64,000 nt of DNA from positions 1 to 64,000 of the forward strand of contig NZ_JALM01000002.1 of the NCBI RefSeq assembly GCF_000737195.2. The letters are read 5' to 3'. The notes beneath the pieces were generated by a model. It was not told where the DNA came from, did not search any database, and worked only from the letters and a program-made list of their open reading frames with translations. Source of the stretch: Sciscionella sediminilitoris. GTDB lineage: Bacteria; Actinomycetota; Actinomycetes; Mycobacteriales; Pseudonocardiaceae. Each line of letters begins with the position of its first letter. Position 1 is the first letter of the stretch. Shown here piece by piece: positions 25,480-34,278 of this stretch. The position numbers and the translations under genes are program-made.

Positions 25480-28400
25480 CTACGGTCGGCTTTCGATGTG
25501 TCCGGCGAGCGTTTCCACATGCGGGGCGCGCATGATGCCGTAGTGGTCGGTGTCCAGTCCGCCCCATTCGCTGTCCTCGGGCAGGTGCACCCGCCAGCGC
25601 TGCCACTGCCGCCACGGTTCCGGTTTGGCGGGCAACCCGTCGACGGGGCGTTCGGCGAACCACATCCGGACCGGTGTCGCGCCGAGCACGGGCATCCGGT
25701 ACGTGCTCATCGCCCGCAGGTTCGCCATGCAGCAGGCGGCGAGCCGGTCGGCGTAGCCGCTCGTGGTCTCCTCGCCGAGTTCCCTGGCGAACAGGGTCCG
25801 CAGCTGAGGCTCGTCGTAGGCGGCGTACTCCGGCCCGCCTTCCGGTGACGGCGGATCGAACAGGTGCAGCGAGCGGGCCGGGTTCCCATCGGCCTCGGCC
25901 TTCGCTGCCATCTCGGTGGCCACGAGCGCGCCGAAGGACCAGCCGCCGAACCGCCAATTCCATTCCGTGCCGGGGAATCGGGCGCGCAGCGCGGCATGGT
26001 AGCGCCCGGCACGCTCCCCGATCGTCCACTCCGGACCGTCCACCCCGCGCAGTGCGGGATCCGCGATGAGGCACACGGTCAGCGCCGGATCCAGGGCGCG
26101 TACCAGTTCCCGGTAGGCCTGAATGTCCCCGCCGACCGGGTGCACCAGGCACAACGCCGCGTCCCCGCTGCCCTGCTGCCACACCTCGATCGCGATGTCC
26201 TCGGTGCCCTGACCGCCGCCGAGTGCTTCGGTGACGGTCGCGAGCAGTTCGGTGAGCGTGACCTGGTGGCTGAGCTTGGACAGTTCGATGTCCACCCCGA
26301 GATGCCGTTTCACCTCGTCGATCAGTTCGAGCATGGTGAGCGAATCGGCACCGAGCTCGTAAAGCTGCGCTTCCGGGTCGAGTTCCTCGATACCGAGGGC
26401 GGCACACAGCTGGTCACGCAGCAGCTCCACCGGTTCGGCCGCGGATTCGGCCGCCGCCGGTTCGCTGCGCTCCTGCGCGGCGTAGAAGACCGGCGCCTCG
26501 TCCAGGTCGGTCGTGCACACCAGCAACCGGGGGAAACCGAGCGCGCAAGCGTTTGCCAGGGCCCGTTTCCCTTCGGCATCGGTGAGCCCGACGGCAAGAT
26601 GCGCCCGGTGCCGCGCGTCGCCCTGCCTGGCCCGCACCGCCATTCCGCTCTCCGCCCATACATCCCAGTCGATGCCGATGCGTTCGGTGTCCCCGCTCTG
26701 CTGCTGGGCGAGCCCGTCCAGCAGTCCGGCGGCGGCCGCGTAGTCGAACTGGCCCGCGCCACCGAATTCGGCGGACATCGAGGAGCAATAGAGCGCGAGC
26801 GCGGGCCGGTGTTCCGCGATCAGTTCCTCGGTGAGCAGCGCAGCGCCGTGGTTCGCCGCCGTGGCCGCACGCGCGGTATCCGGGTCGCGTTCCCGGATCA
26901 GGCCGCCCGCCGCGACCCCGGCCGCGTGCACCACGGTGGCCAGCCGGTCGGTGTGCCCGCCGATCCGCGCGGCGAGTTCCCCGGTATCCGCTCCGGCGAG
27001 GTCGCCATGGATCAGCGTGACGCGCCCGGTGAAGGGGCGCAGGGATTCGGGCAGCCGCGGATTTCTGGACAGCAGCAGCACCCGTCCTTCGCCCTGCTCG
27101 AGCAGCCAGGCGGCGATGGCGCTGCCGATGCCGCCGGTTCCGCCGAGCACCAGATGGTCACCGTCCGGAATGGACAGTCCCGGCCGTTCCGTGCCCACCC
27201 GCACGGGCGCGGTTTCCGGTTTCCACCAGTGCCTGCCGCGCAGCGCCAGCCGCCCGGATTCGCCCGGCAGCGCGGCGATCGCGGTGGCCGCGGCCGGAGT
27301 GAGTTCGGCACCCGGCAGGTCGAGCCAGAGCCCCGCACCGTGGCCTTCCTGGGCGGGGACCACACCGGCCCCGGCCAGCAGTCCCGCTTCGGGGCGCCGC
27401 ACCGGCCCGTCCACCGCCTGAGCCCGCGCGGAAAGCCACACCATCCGCAGCCGCGGTGCCGCCTGGTACAGCGCAGCGGTGCTGTCCAGGCAGGCGATCC
27501 GCGCCTGCGCGAGGCCGGCCGCGTCCACCGGCCCGCGCAGTTCCAGGGGCAGGGCGTTGATCAGGTCGATGCCCTCACCCTCGGGATCGCCGAGCGCGGT
27601 GCACAGCGCGCGCAGCGATTCCGGATCGGCGGCGACCCGATAGTCATCCGCCCCGAGCCGGGCGAAGGACTCGGCCACTCTGGCGAACACCACCCTGCGA
27701 TAGCCTTCCGCGAACGCGCCGCGGACCTCCTCCGCGATGGATTGCCCGCTCAACAGCACCAGTGTGCGGTCCCGCGGCCGCGGTGTTCCGGTGCGCCGGA
27801 ACCGCGTCCACACCGGCTGGTGCAGCCATGCGGATTCCGGCAACCGCTCCGGCCAATCGTCCACAGTGGACTTCGGCCGCACACCGTCGTATTCGGCGAG
27901 GTCGAACCGCGGCGGCGGGAAATTCCAGGGCGCGGGTGCCGGACCGTTCGCCGCGATCCCCTTCCCGGCAAGCCATGCCTCGGCGAGCCCGGCCGCGGAT
28001 GCCGCGCCGGGCACGGTTTCCGCGACCGGGTGTACCTCGACGGGTTCGGCCGTGCGCAGTGATTCGGCGCTGTGCCCGGCGATCCGCCAGCGCAGCGCGG
28101 GACGTCCCGCCTGCAGATGCCGGGCCACCGCGGGAAACGAGTCCGGTTCGACATCCAGGTAGTCGGCGATCGCGGCCGCTTCGGCGCGCGCGGCCGCCGC
28201 ACTGTTCGCCGAGACCGGCAGCATCGGGGTGGCCTGTGCCGGTGTCACCGGATCACCGGATTCGAGCACCACGTGGGTGTTGGTGCCACCGATGCCGAAG
28301 CTGCTCACCGCGGCGATTCGCGGTCGGTTCTCCGGCCAGGGCAGGCATTCCACGGGCACGGTGAACGCGGCGAGATCCGCGGCGAGTTCCGGACCGGGAC

Positions 28401-31400
28401 CGGTGAAGTTCGGCGTCGGCGGAAGACAACCGTGGTGCACGGCGAGCGTGGCGCGGATCAGGCCCACGACACCGGCGGCGGCGCCGAGATGACCGAGCTG
28501 ACTTTTCACCGAGGACAGCGCGCAGCCGTGCCCTTCGGTGATGCCGAGCGCCGAGCGCAGCGCACCGACCTCGACCGGATCACCGAGCCGGGTGCCGGTT
28601 CCGTGCGCCTCCACATAGCCGATCTCCGCGCCGCTGCGCCCGCTCCTGCGCAGCGCGGTCTTGATGACCTCGCGCTGCCCCGCCGCGGATGGCGCGCTGT
28701 AGCTCTGTTTGGCCGCGCCGTCGTTGTTCACCGCGGAACCGGTGAGCACCGAATACACCGTGTCCCCGTCCCGGCGGGCGAGCCGCAGCGGCTTCAGCAC
28801 CACGACCCCGACCCCACTGCCCCCGACGGTTCCGTCGGCGTCCGCGCTGAACGGGCGGCAGTGCCCGTCCGGGGAGAAGATGTGCTGGGCCCGGTAGCGA
28901 TACCCCTCGCGCAGCCCGGGATCGACCAGCACTCCCCCGGCCAGCATGACCTCGGCCTCCCCACCGCGCAGCAGCCCGGCGGCCAGGTGCACCGCGAGCA
29001 GCGAACTCGAGCAGGCGGACTGCGCGGTGAACGCGGGCCCGGTCAGGCCGAGGTGATAGGCGGCCTTGGTGGCGAGGAAATCCTTGTCGTGGTGCTGGGC
29101 CATGGCGAACTCGTCCGGCAGATCGTCCACCTCCCGCAGCAGCCGCTGGAAGTAGGTGTTCTCCCCGCATCCGGCGATCAGGCCGATACTCCGCTGCCCC
29201 GGATCGGCGATTCCGGCGTGCGCGAGCGCTTCCACACAGCGCAGCAACAGCTGCCGCTGCTGCGGGTCCATCAGCTCGGCGTCCCGCGGGCTGATGCCGA
29301 ACCGGGCCGGGTCGAACTCCAGCGGGCCGTCCAGCTGACTGCGCGCGCCCACGAGCCCATCGGCGGCCGGGAAGTGTTCGATGCCCTCGCGCCCGCTCGT
29401 GGTGAGCTCCCAGAACTCGCCGAGATCGCGCGCACCGGGCAGCCGGACGGCCATGCCGATCACCGCGATCGGTTCCCCCGCACTGAACGATTCCGGTTCC
29501 ATGGCCGGGGTTTCGGTGGGTTCGGTGTCCATGGACCGGGCCAGTGCCCGGATCGTGACGTGTTCGAACAGTTCGGCGATGGTGAACCGGGTGCCGAGCT
29601 CGGTGGCACAGAGCAGCTGGAACCGCATCAGGGCGAGGCTGGACGCGCCCGCCTCGAAGAAGGTCTGCTCCGGTCCGATCGGGCGTCCGGTCACCGCTTC
29701 GAAAACCGCCGCGAGCTCGGCCTCGCGTGCGGAGACGGGTTCGGCGACCGCCGCGCGGCGCAGTTCCACGCCCGGTGCCCGCAGTGCCGCCTCCCGGTCC
29801 AGTTTCCCGCTCGGGGTGCGCGGCAGCTCCTCGAGCACCCGGAACCGGTCCACCCGCAGATAATCCGGCAACAGCCCGGAAAGGTGTTCGGTGATCGAGG
29901 CGACGTCCGGCACGCGTTCGGCGCACCGCAGGCAGGCCACCAGCCGGTCCCCGTCGGCGACGGCCACCGCCCCGGTGATGTCCGGGTGTCGCAGCAGCGC
30001 CGCGTCGATCTGCTCCAGTTCCACGCGGTAACCGCTGAGCTTGACCTGTTTGTCCATCCTGCCCAGGTAATGCAGCAGGCCGTGTTCATCGAACCGCGCG
30101 AGATCCCCGCTGCGGTAGCACAGGCCGGTTCCGGGCAGCTCGGTGAACCGTTCCCGGTGCTCCTGCCCGAGATAGCAGTGCCATGCGGGCAGCCCGCCGA
30201 TCAGCAGTTCCCCGGCCCGCCCAGCGGGAAGCGGCTGACCGCCCTCGTCCACCACGTGCAGCACCGTGCCCGCGACCGGGGAACCGATGGCGGGGCGTTC
30301 CGGCCAGTCCGCGGGATCCCCATCCAGGCGCAGCGCGCTCACCACGTGGGTTTCGGTCGGGCCGTAGTGATTGTGCAGGCGCGCCCCGGGCATTCCGGCG
30401 AACCAGTCGCGCACCGCCTCGGTGCACACCAACTGCTCCCCCGCGGTGATCACATCCCGGAGCCGGGCGGGATAGCGACCGAGGTACGCCCCGTGTTCGG
30501 CCAGCAGCCGCAGCGCCACCGCGGGCAGATGGATGCGCTCGATTCCCGCCGTGTCCAGATGTTCGAGCAGCGCGGGCAGATCGGTGCGCAGTTCCTCGCG
30601 CACCAGATGCAGGGTTCCCCCGGTGCACAGGGTGGCGTAGATCTCCTGAAACGAGACGTCGAAGGAGAGCATGGAGAACTGCTGGGTGTGCGCCGGTGCG
30701 CCGAGGCCGCCGTGTTCCTCCTGCCAGCGCAGCAGATTCACCAGGGTGCGATCGGGAACCCGCACACCTTTGGGCTTTCCGGTCGAGCCCGAGGTGAACA
30801 GCGTGTACAGCGGCCGGTCCGCGTACCGCGGGCCGACCTTGGTCCCGGTGTCCACCAGCCGCACCGGGTGACCGGGCACCGCGCCGAGTTCGATTCCGCG
30901 CTCGGTCCCTGGACCGAGCAGCACGCACAGCGGCCGGGTCTGGTCGAGGATGTCGCGCAGCAGCGCGGGCGGATAGGCCGGGTCGAGTGGCACCGCGGTG
31001 AGGTTGAGCCGGGCGAGTGCGAGCAGGGCGACCACGTGCTCGACCGAAGGGGCGCAGTGCAGCGCGACATGGCACGGCCCGTCCGGGATGGAGTGCCGTG
31101 CCAGGATTTCCCCGGCGAGCCCGCAAGCGTAGGCGTCGAGTTCGGCATAGCTGACCTCGCGCCCGCCCGCGTTCAGCGCCACCGCGTCCGGGGTGCGGGC
31201 CAGCTGCGCGGCGAACCGGTCCGCGATGGTCTCCCCGTGCCTGCCCGGATGGGGAGAACGCCCCGGTTCGGGCAGCCTCGCGCGGTACGGCGCGGCGAAC
31301 TCGGCCGCGCTCGTGCGCCCGCCCATGGCCTCGAGCACGGCCTCGAACTGCGCGCCGAGCGCGGAAACCTCGGCCTCGGCGAAGGCTCCCTCGGCGTACT

Positions 31401-34278
31401 CCCACAGGCAGTCCAGGCCGTGTTCGCGTTCGATCACCGAGACCGTCATGGGGCATTTGGCCTCGGCCGGTGCGGGCCATTCCGGTTCGGTTACGCAGCC
31501 GGAAAACCGCAGTGCGCCGAAGTCGGTGTTCTCCAGGACGAACAGGAAATCGAACGGGGACTCACCCGCGATGCCCGCTTCGAGTACATCGGCGAACGCG
31601 ACATCCTGGCGATCGAGCACCGCGCGGGTGTCCGCCCCGATGCGGGCGAGCAGTTCGCGCAGCGGCAGATCCGGATCCACGTGCGCGGGCAGCAGCACGG
31701 TGTTGGCGAACATGCCGACGCTGTGCTCGAATTCGGCGATCGGCCGGTTCGCCGCCGGGGCCGCGATCCGCGGACGGCTCATTCCGGTCACCGCGTACAG
31801 GCTCACCGCGAAGGCGGCGAGCAGCAGTTCGAACCGGGTCAGGCCGGACTCGGCGCAGCGCGCGTCGATCAGTTCCACGGCCGCCCCGTCGAGTTCCGTG
31901 CAGCGCAGCCGCGCCCGGGAGGTACCGCCAGCCAACGGTTCCCCGGCCGGTTCCCGGTTCGCATAGTGCTCCAGCAGTGCGGTGCGCTCGCCGCGATAGG
32001 CCGCGGAGCCGAACCAGGCGGACTGCCAGTGCGCGTGGTCCACGGGTGTGGGTGCCCTCGTGTCATCCGGTTCGGCGCCCGCATAGGCCCGGGACAGTTC
32101 GGTGAACAGGACGTTGAGCGACCAGCCGTCCACCGCGATGTGGTGCATCCGCAGCAGCAGGATGGCGCCGTCTTTTTCCGGGATCAGGGCCGCTTCGAAC
32201 ATCCTCGGTGTGCCCAGATCGAACGGCCGCTCGAGGAAATCCGCTTCCGGTTCCGCGATCAGCGGATCGTAGGGTTCGCCGTGCACTTGGCGCAGACCGC
32301 CCGGTCCGGCCCGGAACCCGGTGCGCAGTGCCGGAAACCGGCGCACGAGCCCGCCGAGGGCGTGCCGCAGCGCGGAAGGGTCCACGGTGCCGCGAATCCG
32401 GAACCGGAAGCCGATGTTGTACGCGGCCGAGCCCGGATTCCGTTGCTGGAACAGCCAGAGCCGGTGCTGCTCGCTCGTGGCGGGCCCGGATTCCGCACCG
32501 GAAACGGTCGCCCGCGGGTACCCGCTCGCCGGGTTCTCGGCGAGCGCCTCGGCGATATCCCGGAAACTTCCCCGCAGCACGGCAGCCTGGCTCGGCTCGC
32601 GGCCGAACCGCTCGCGCAGGGCGAACCGCAGGCGCAGCGCGCTCAGCGAATCCCCGCCGCTGGCGATCCAGCCGTCCTCGGCGCGCAGTTCCGCGCGGCC
32701 GAGCAGATCCGCGGCCAGTGCCAGCACCTCGGCGACCGGACCGTCCCCGGTACCGCCCGCGCGCACGGGCGCGCGTAATTCGGTCACCGCGGCCTGCTCC
32801 AGCGCGGCCTCGTCCACCTTGCCGTTCGCGTTGCGTGGCACCGAATCGAGCAGATAGCTGCGGTGCGGGCGCAGGAAGGCGGGCAGCTGTTCGGAAAGGT
32901 GCCGTTGGTAGTCCACAGAGGACAGTTCCGGATCGGCGACCAGATACGCGCGCAGTTCGAGCGGGCGATCCGGAGCCGGGCGGTGCGCGAGGACATGAGC
33001 CTGGCGGATCCGTGGTTCGGTGAGCAGCTGGCGCTCCACCTCGCCGGGTTCGATGCGGAACCCGCGCACCTTGACCTGACGATCGGTGCGGCCGCGGTAG
33101 GTCAGCAGGCCCTCGGTGTCCCTGGTGACGAGGTCCCCGGTCCGGTAGTAGCGGGTGCGCCCGCCGTCATGCCAGGGCAGCCGCACGAACTTCCGCGCGG
33201 TCTCCGCCTCCAGATTGCGGTATCCGTGCGCGAGCGCGGCACCGGACAGATAGAGCTCGGCCTCCTCGCCGGGCGCTGCGAGCCGTTCACCGTCCGGGTG
33301 CACGAGCAGCGTCCCAGTGCCCGGAAGCGGGCGCCCGATCGGCACCACGGCATCCGCGAAGTCCCTCGGGATCGGGTAGCTCAGCGCGAAGGTGCTGGTC
33401 TCCGTAGGCCCGTACCCGTTGTAGAGCTGGGTGCGGCTTTCCGGATTGTTCGCATACCACCGCCGGATCGTCTCGGCGCTGAGCTGTTCGCCGCCGATCA
33501 GCAGTTGCCCGGTGTGCGCGAAACACGCCGGTTCGGCATCCACGACCGCGTTGAACAGCGCCGAGGTCATCCACAGCGTGTCGATGCGCTCGCGCACCAG
33601 CGCCTCGGCGAGATCGCGCGGGGTCTGCACGAGCTCGTCGGGGAAGACCACGCAGGTGCCCCCGGTCAGCAGCGGTACCCACACCTCGAAACTGAGCGCG
33701 TCGAAGGCCGGATTGGCGCACCACGCGAACCGCATCCCCGCCGCGAGCCGGATGTAGCCGGGCTCGGCGAGCCGCAGCACGCCCGCATCGGGTACCCGGA
33801 CCCCTTTCGGATTGCCCGTCGTCCCGGATGTGTAGAACAGGAACGAGGAATCCGCGGGCGCCGGCACCGGCCCGGGCTCCGGAACCGGACCGCCGAGCAG
33901 TTCGGCAACCGGGATTCCGCGCACCGGCTGCGGCAGCTCCTCCGGCGGCTGGTCGCCGTGGATGACCGCGACCGAGCCGGAATCGGTGAGCATGTGCCGC
34001 CGCCGGGCCGCCGGGCTCGCCGTGTCCAGCGGGACGAGCTCGGCGCCGAGCCGGAGCACACCGAGCATCGCGCACACCAGCCGCCAGCCGCGCGGCAGCG
34101 CCACCGCGACCGGATCACCGGCCCGGATTCCCTGCCCGGCAAGGCGTTCGGCGAGCAGTGCCGCGGTGGCGTCCAGCTCGGCATAGTTCAGGTTCCGCTC
34201 GGGATCGGCGACGGCGAGCGCTTCCGGGGTGCGGGCGGCCTGTGCGTGCACCCCGCCCGCCACACTGGTGACCGCCAT
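25480..34278 (-). CDS. Hybrid NRPS-PKS: A-T-C-A-T-KS-KR-T-TE, no acyltransferase domain
   Basis: A 2,932-residue assembly-line enzyme. Order: A1 (1-490, YTSGTTGNPKG), T1 (GGDSLSAL near 540), C (590-1000, HHIAVDGW near 712), A2 (1010-1500, FTSGSTGKPKG), T2 (GASSLAL near 1546), KS (1605-2005; Cys in SACSSS, both His motifs), KR (structural half from about 2130, LGGTGGIG near 2383), T3 (GADSLTML near 2645) and TE (GWSFG near 2780). Hand alignment to GrsA gives A1 code DAFWLGGTFK (valine type) and A2 code DVQHIAHVVK (proline type with His at 278). No AT lies between KS and KR, so malonyl loading must come from outside. The ATG at 34278 shares one base with the upstream stop. TauD lies 11 bp downstream. 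Confidence 0.9.
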   Translation of the reverse strand: MAVTSVAGGVHAQAARTPEALAVADPERNLNYAELDATAALLAERLAGQGIRAGDPVAVALPRGWRLVCAMLGVLRLGAELVPLDTASPAARRRHMLTDSGSVAVIHGDQPPEELPQPVRGIPVAELLGGPVPEPGPVPAPADSSFLFYTSGTTGNPKGVRVPDAGVLRLAEPGYIRLAAGMRFAWCANPAFDALSFEVWVPLLTGGTCVVFPDELVQTPRDLAEALVRERIDTLWMTSALFNAVVDAEPACFAHTGQLLIGGEQLSAETIRRWYANNPESRTQLYNGYGPTETSTFALSYPIPRDFADAVVPIGRPLPGTGTLLVHPDGERLAAPGEEAELYLSGAALAHGYRNLEAETARKFVRLPWHDGGRTRYYRTGDLVTRDTEGLLTYRGRTDRQVKVRGFRIEPGEVERQLLTEPRIRQAHVLAHRPAPDRPLELRAYLVADPELSSVDYQRHLSEQLPAFLRPHRSYLLDSVPRNANGKVDEAALEQAAVTELRAPVRAGGTGDGPVAEVLALAADLLGRAELRAEDGWIASGGDSLSALRLRFALRERFGREPSQAAVLRGSFRDIAEALAENPASGYPRATVSGAESGPATSEQHRLWLFQQRNPGSAAYNIGFRFRIRGTVDPSALRHALGGLVRRFPALRTGFRAGPGGLRQVHGEPYDPLIAEPEADFLERPFDLGTPRMFEAALIPEKDGAILLLRMHHIAVDGWSLNVLFTELSRAYAGAEPDDTRAPTPVDHAHWQSAWFGSAAYRGERTALLEHYANREPAGEPLAGGTSRARLRCTELDGAAVELIDARCAESGLTRFELLLAAFAVSLYAVTGMSRPRIAAPAANRPIAEFEHSVGMFANTVLLPAHVDPDLPLRELLARIGADTRAVLDRQDVAFADVLEAGIAGESPFDFLFVLENTDFGALRFSGCVTEPEWPAPAEAKCPMTVSVIEREHGLDCLWEYAEGAFAEAEVSALGAQFEAVLEAMGGRTSAAEFAAPYRARLPEPGRSPHPGRHGETIADRFAAQLARTPDAVALNAGGREVSYAELDAYACGLAGEILARHSIPDGPCHVALHCAPSVEHVVALLALARLNLTAVPLDPAYPPALLRDILDQTRPLCVLLGPGTERGIELGAVPGHPVRLVDTGTKVGPRYADRPLYTLFTSGSTGKPKGVRVPDRTLVNLLRWQEEHGGLGAPAHTQQFSMLSFDVSFQEIYATLCTGGTLHLVREELRTDLPALLEHLDTAGIERIHLPAVALRLLAEHGAYLGRYPARLRDVITAGEQLVCTEAVRDWFAGMPGARLHNHYGPTETHVVSALRLDGDPADWPERPAIGSPVAGTVLHVVDEGGQPLPAGRAGELLIGGLPAWHCYLGQEHRERFTELPGTGLCYRSGDLARFDEHGLLHYLGRMDKQVKLSGYRVELEQIDAALLRHPDITGAVAVADGDRLVACLRCAERVPDVASITEHLSGLLPDYLRVDRFRVLEELPRTPSGKLDREAALRAPGVELRRAAVAEPVSAREAELAAVFEAVTGRPIGPEQTFFEAGASSLALMRFQLLCATELGTRFTIAELFEHVTIRALARSMDTEPTETPAMEPESFSAGEPIAVIGMAVRLPGARDLGEFWELTTSGREGIEHFPAADGLVGARSQLDGPLEFDPARFGISPRDAELMDPQQRQLLLRCVEALAHAGIADPGQRSIGLIAGCGENTYFQRLLREVDDLPDEFAMAQHHDKDFLATKAAYHLGLTGPAFTAQSACSSSLLAVHLAAGLLRGGEAEVMLAGGVLVDPGLREGYRYRAQHIFSPDGHCRPFSADADGTVGGSGVGVVVLKPLRLARRDGDTVYSVLTGSAVNNDGAAKQSYSAPSAAGQREVIKTALRRSGRSGAEIGYVEAHGTGTRLGDPVEVGALRSALGITEGHGCALSSVKSQLGHLGAAAGVVGLIRATLAVHHGCLPPTPNFTGPGPELAADLAAFTVPVECLPWPENRPRIAAVSSFGIGGTNTHVVLESGDPVTPAQATPMLPVSANSAAAARAEAAAIADYLDVEPDSFPAVARHLQAGRPALRWRIAGHSAESLRTAEPVEVHPVAETVPGAASAAGLAEAWLAGKGIAANGPAPAPWNFPPPRFDLAEYDGVRPKSTVDDWPERLPESAWLHQPVWTRFRRTGTPRPRDRTLVLLSGQSIAEEVRGAFAEGYRRVVFARVAESFARLGADDYRVAADPESLRALCTALGDPEGEGIDLINALPLELRGPVDAAGLAQARIACLDSTAALYQAAPRLRMVWLSARAQAVDGPVRRPEAGLLAGAGVVPAQEGHGAGLWLDLPGAELTPAAATAIAALPGESGRLALRGRHWWKPETAPVRVGTERPGLSIPDGDHLVLGGTGGIGSAIAAWLLEQGEGRVLLLSRNPRLPESLRPFTGRVTLIHGDLAGADTGELAARIGGHTDRLATVVHAAGVAAGGLIRERDPDTARAATAANHGAALLTEELIAEHRPALALYCSSMSAEFGGAGQFDYAAAAGLLDGLAQQQSGDTERIGIDWDVWAESGMAVRARQGDARHRAHLAVGLTDAEGKRALANACALGFPRLLVCTTDLDEAPVFYAAQERSEPAAAESAAEPVELLRDQLCAALGIEELDPEAQLYELGADSLTMLELIDEVKRHLGVDIELSKLSHQVTLTELLATVTEALGGGQGTEDIAIEVWQQGSGDAALCLVHPVGGDIQAYRELVRALDPALTVCLIADPALRGVDGPEWTIGERAGRYHAALRARFPGTEWNWRFGGWSFGALVATEMAAKAEADGNPARSLHLFDPPSPEGGPEYAAYDEPQLRTLFARELGEETTSGYADRLAACCMANLRAMSTYRMPVLGATPVRMWFAERPVDGLPAKPEPWRQWQRWRVHLPEDSEWGGLDTDHYGIMRAPHVETLAGHIESRP

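Noticed and set aside
28100-28130. GHSAESL as a possible acyltransferase active site in the hybrid
   Set aside because: The surrounding 300-residue AT fold is missing and the position is too close to the KS end. It is a chance match.
28072-32778. Plus-strand open frame of 1,568 codons opposite the hybrid NRPS
   Set aside because: It is an antisense shadow in GC-rich DNA. The minus strand encodes clear A, T, C and KS domains over the same bases, and the plus-strand product has only low-complexity Gly/Arg/Pro-rich sequence.
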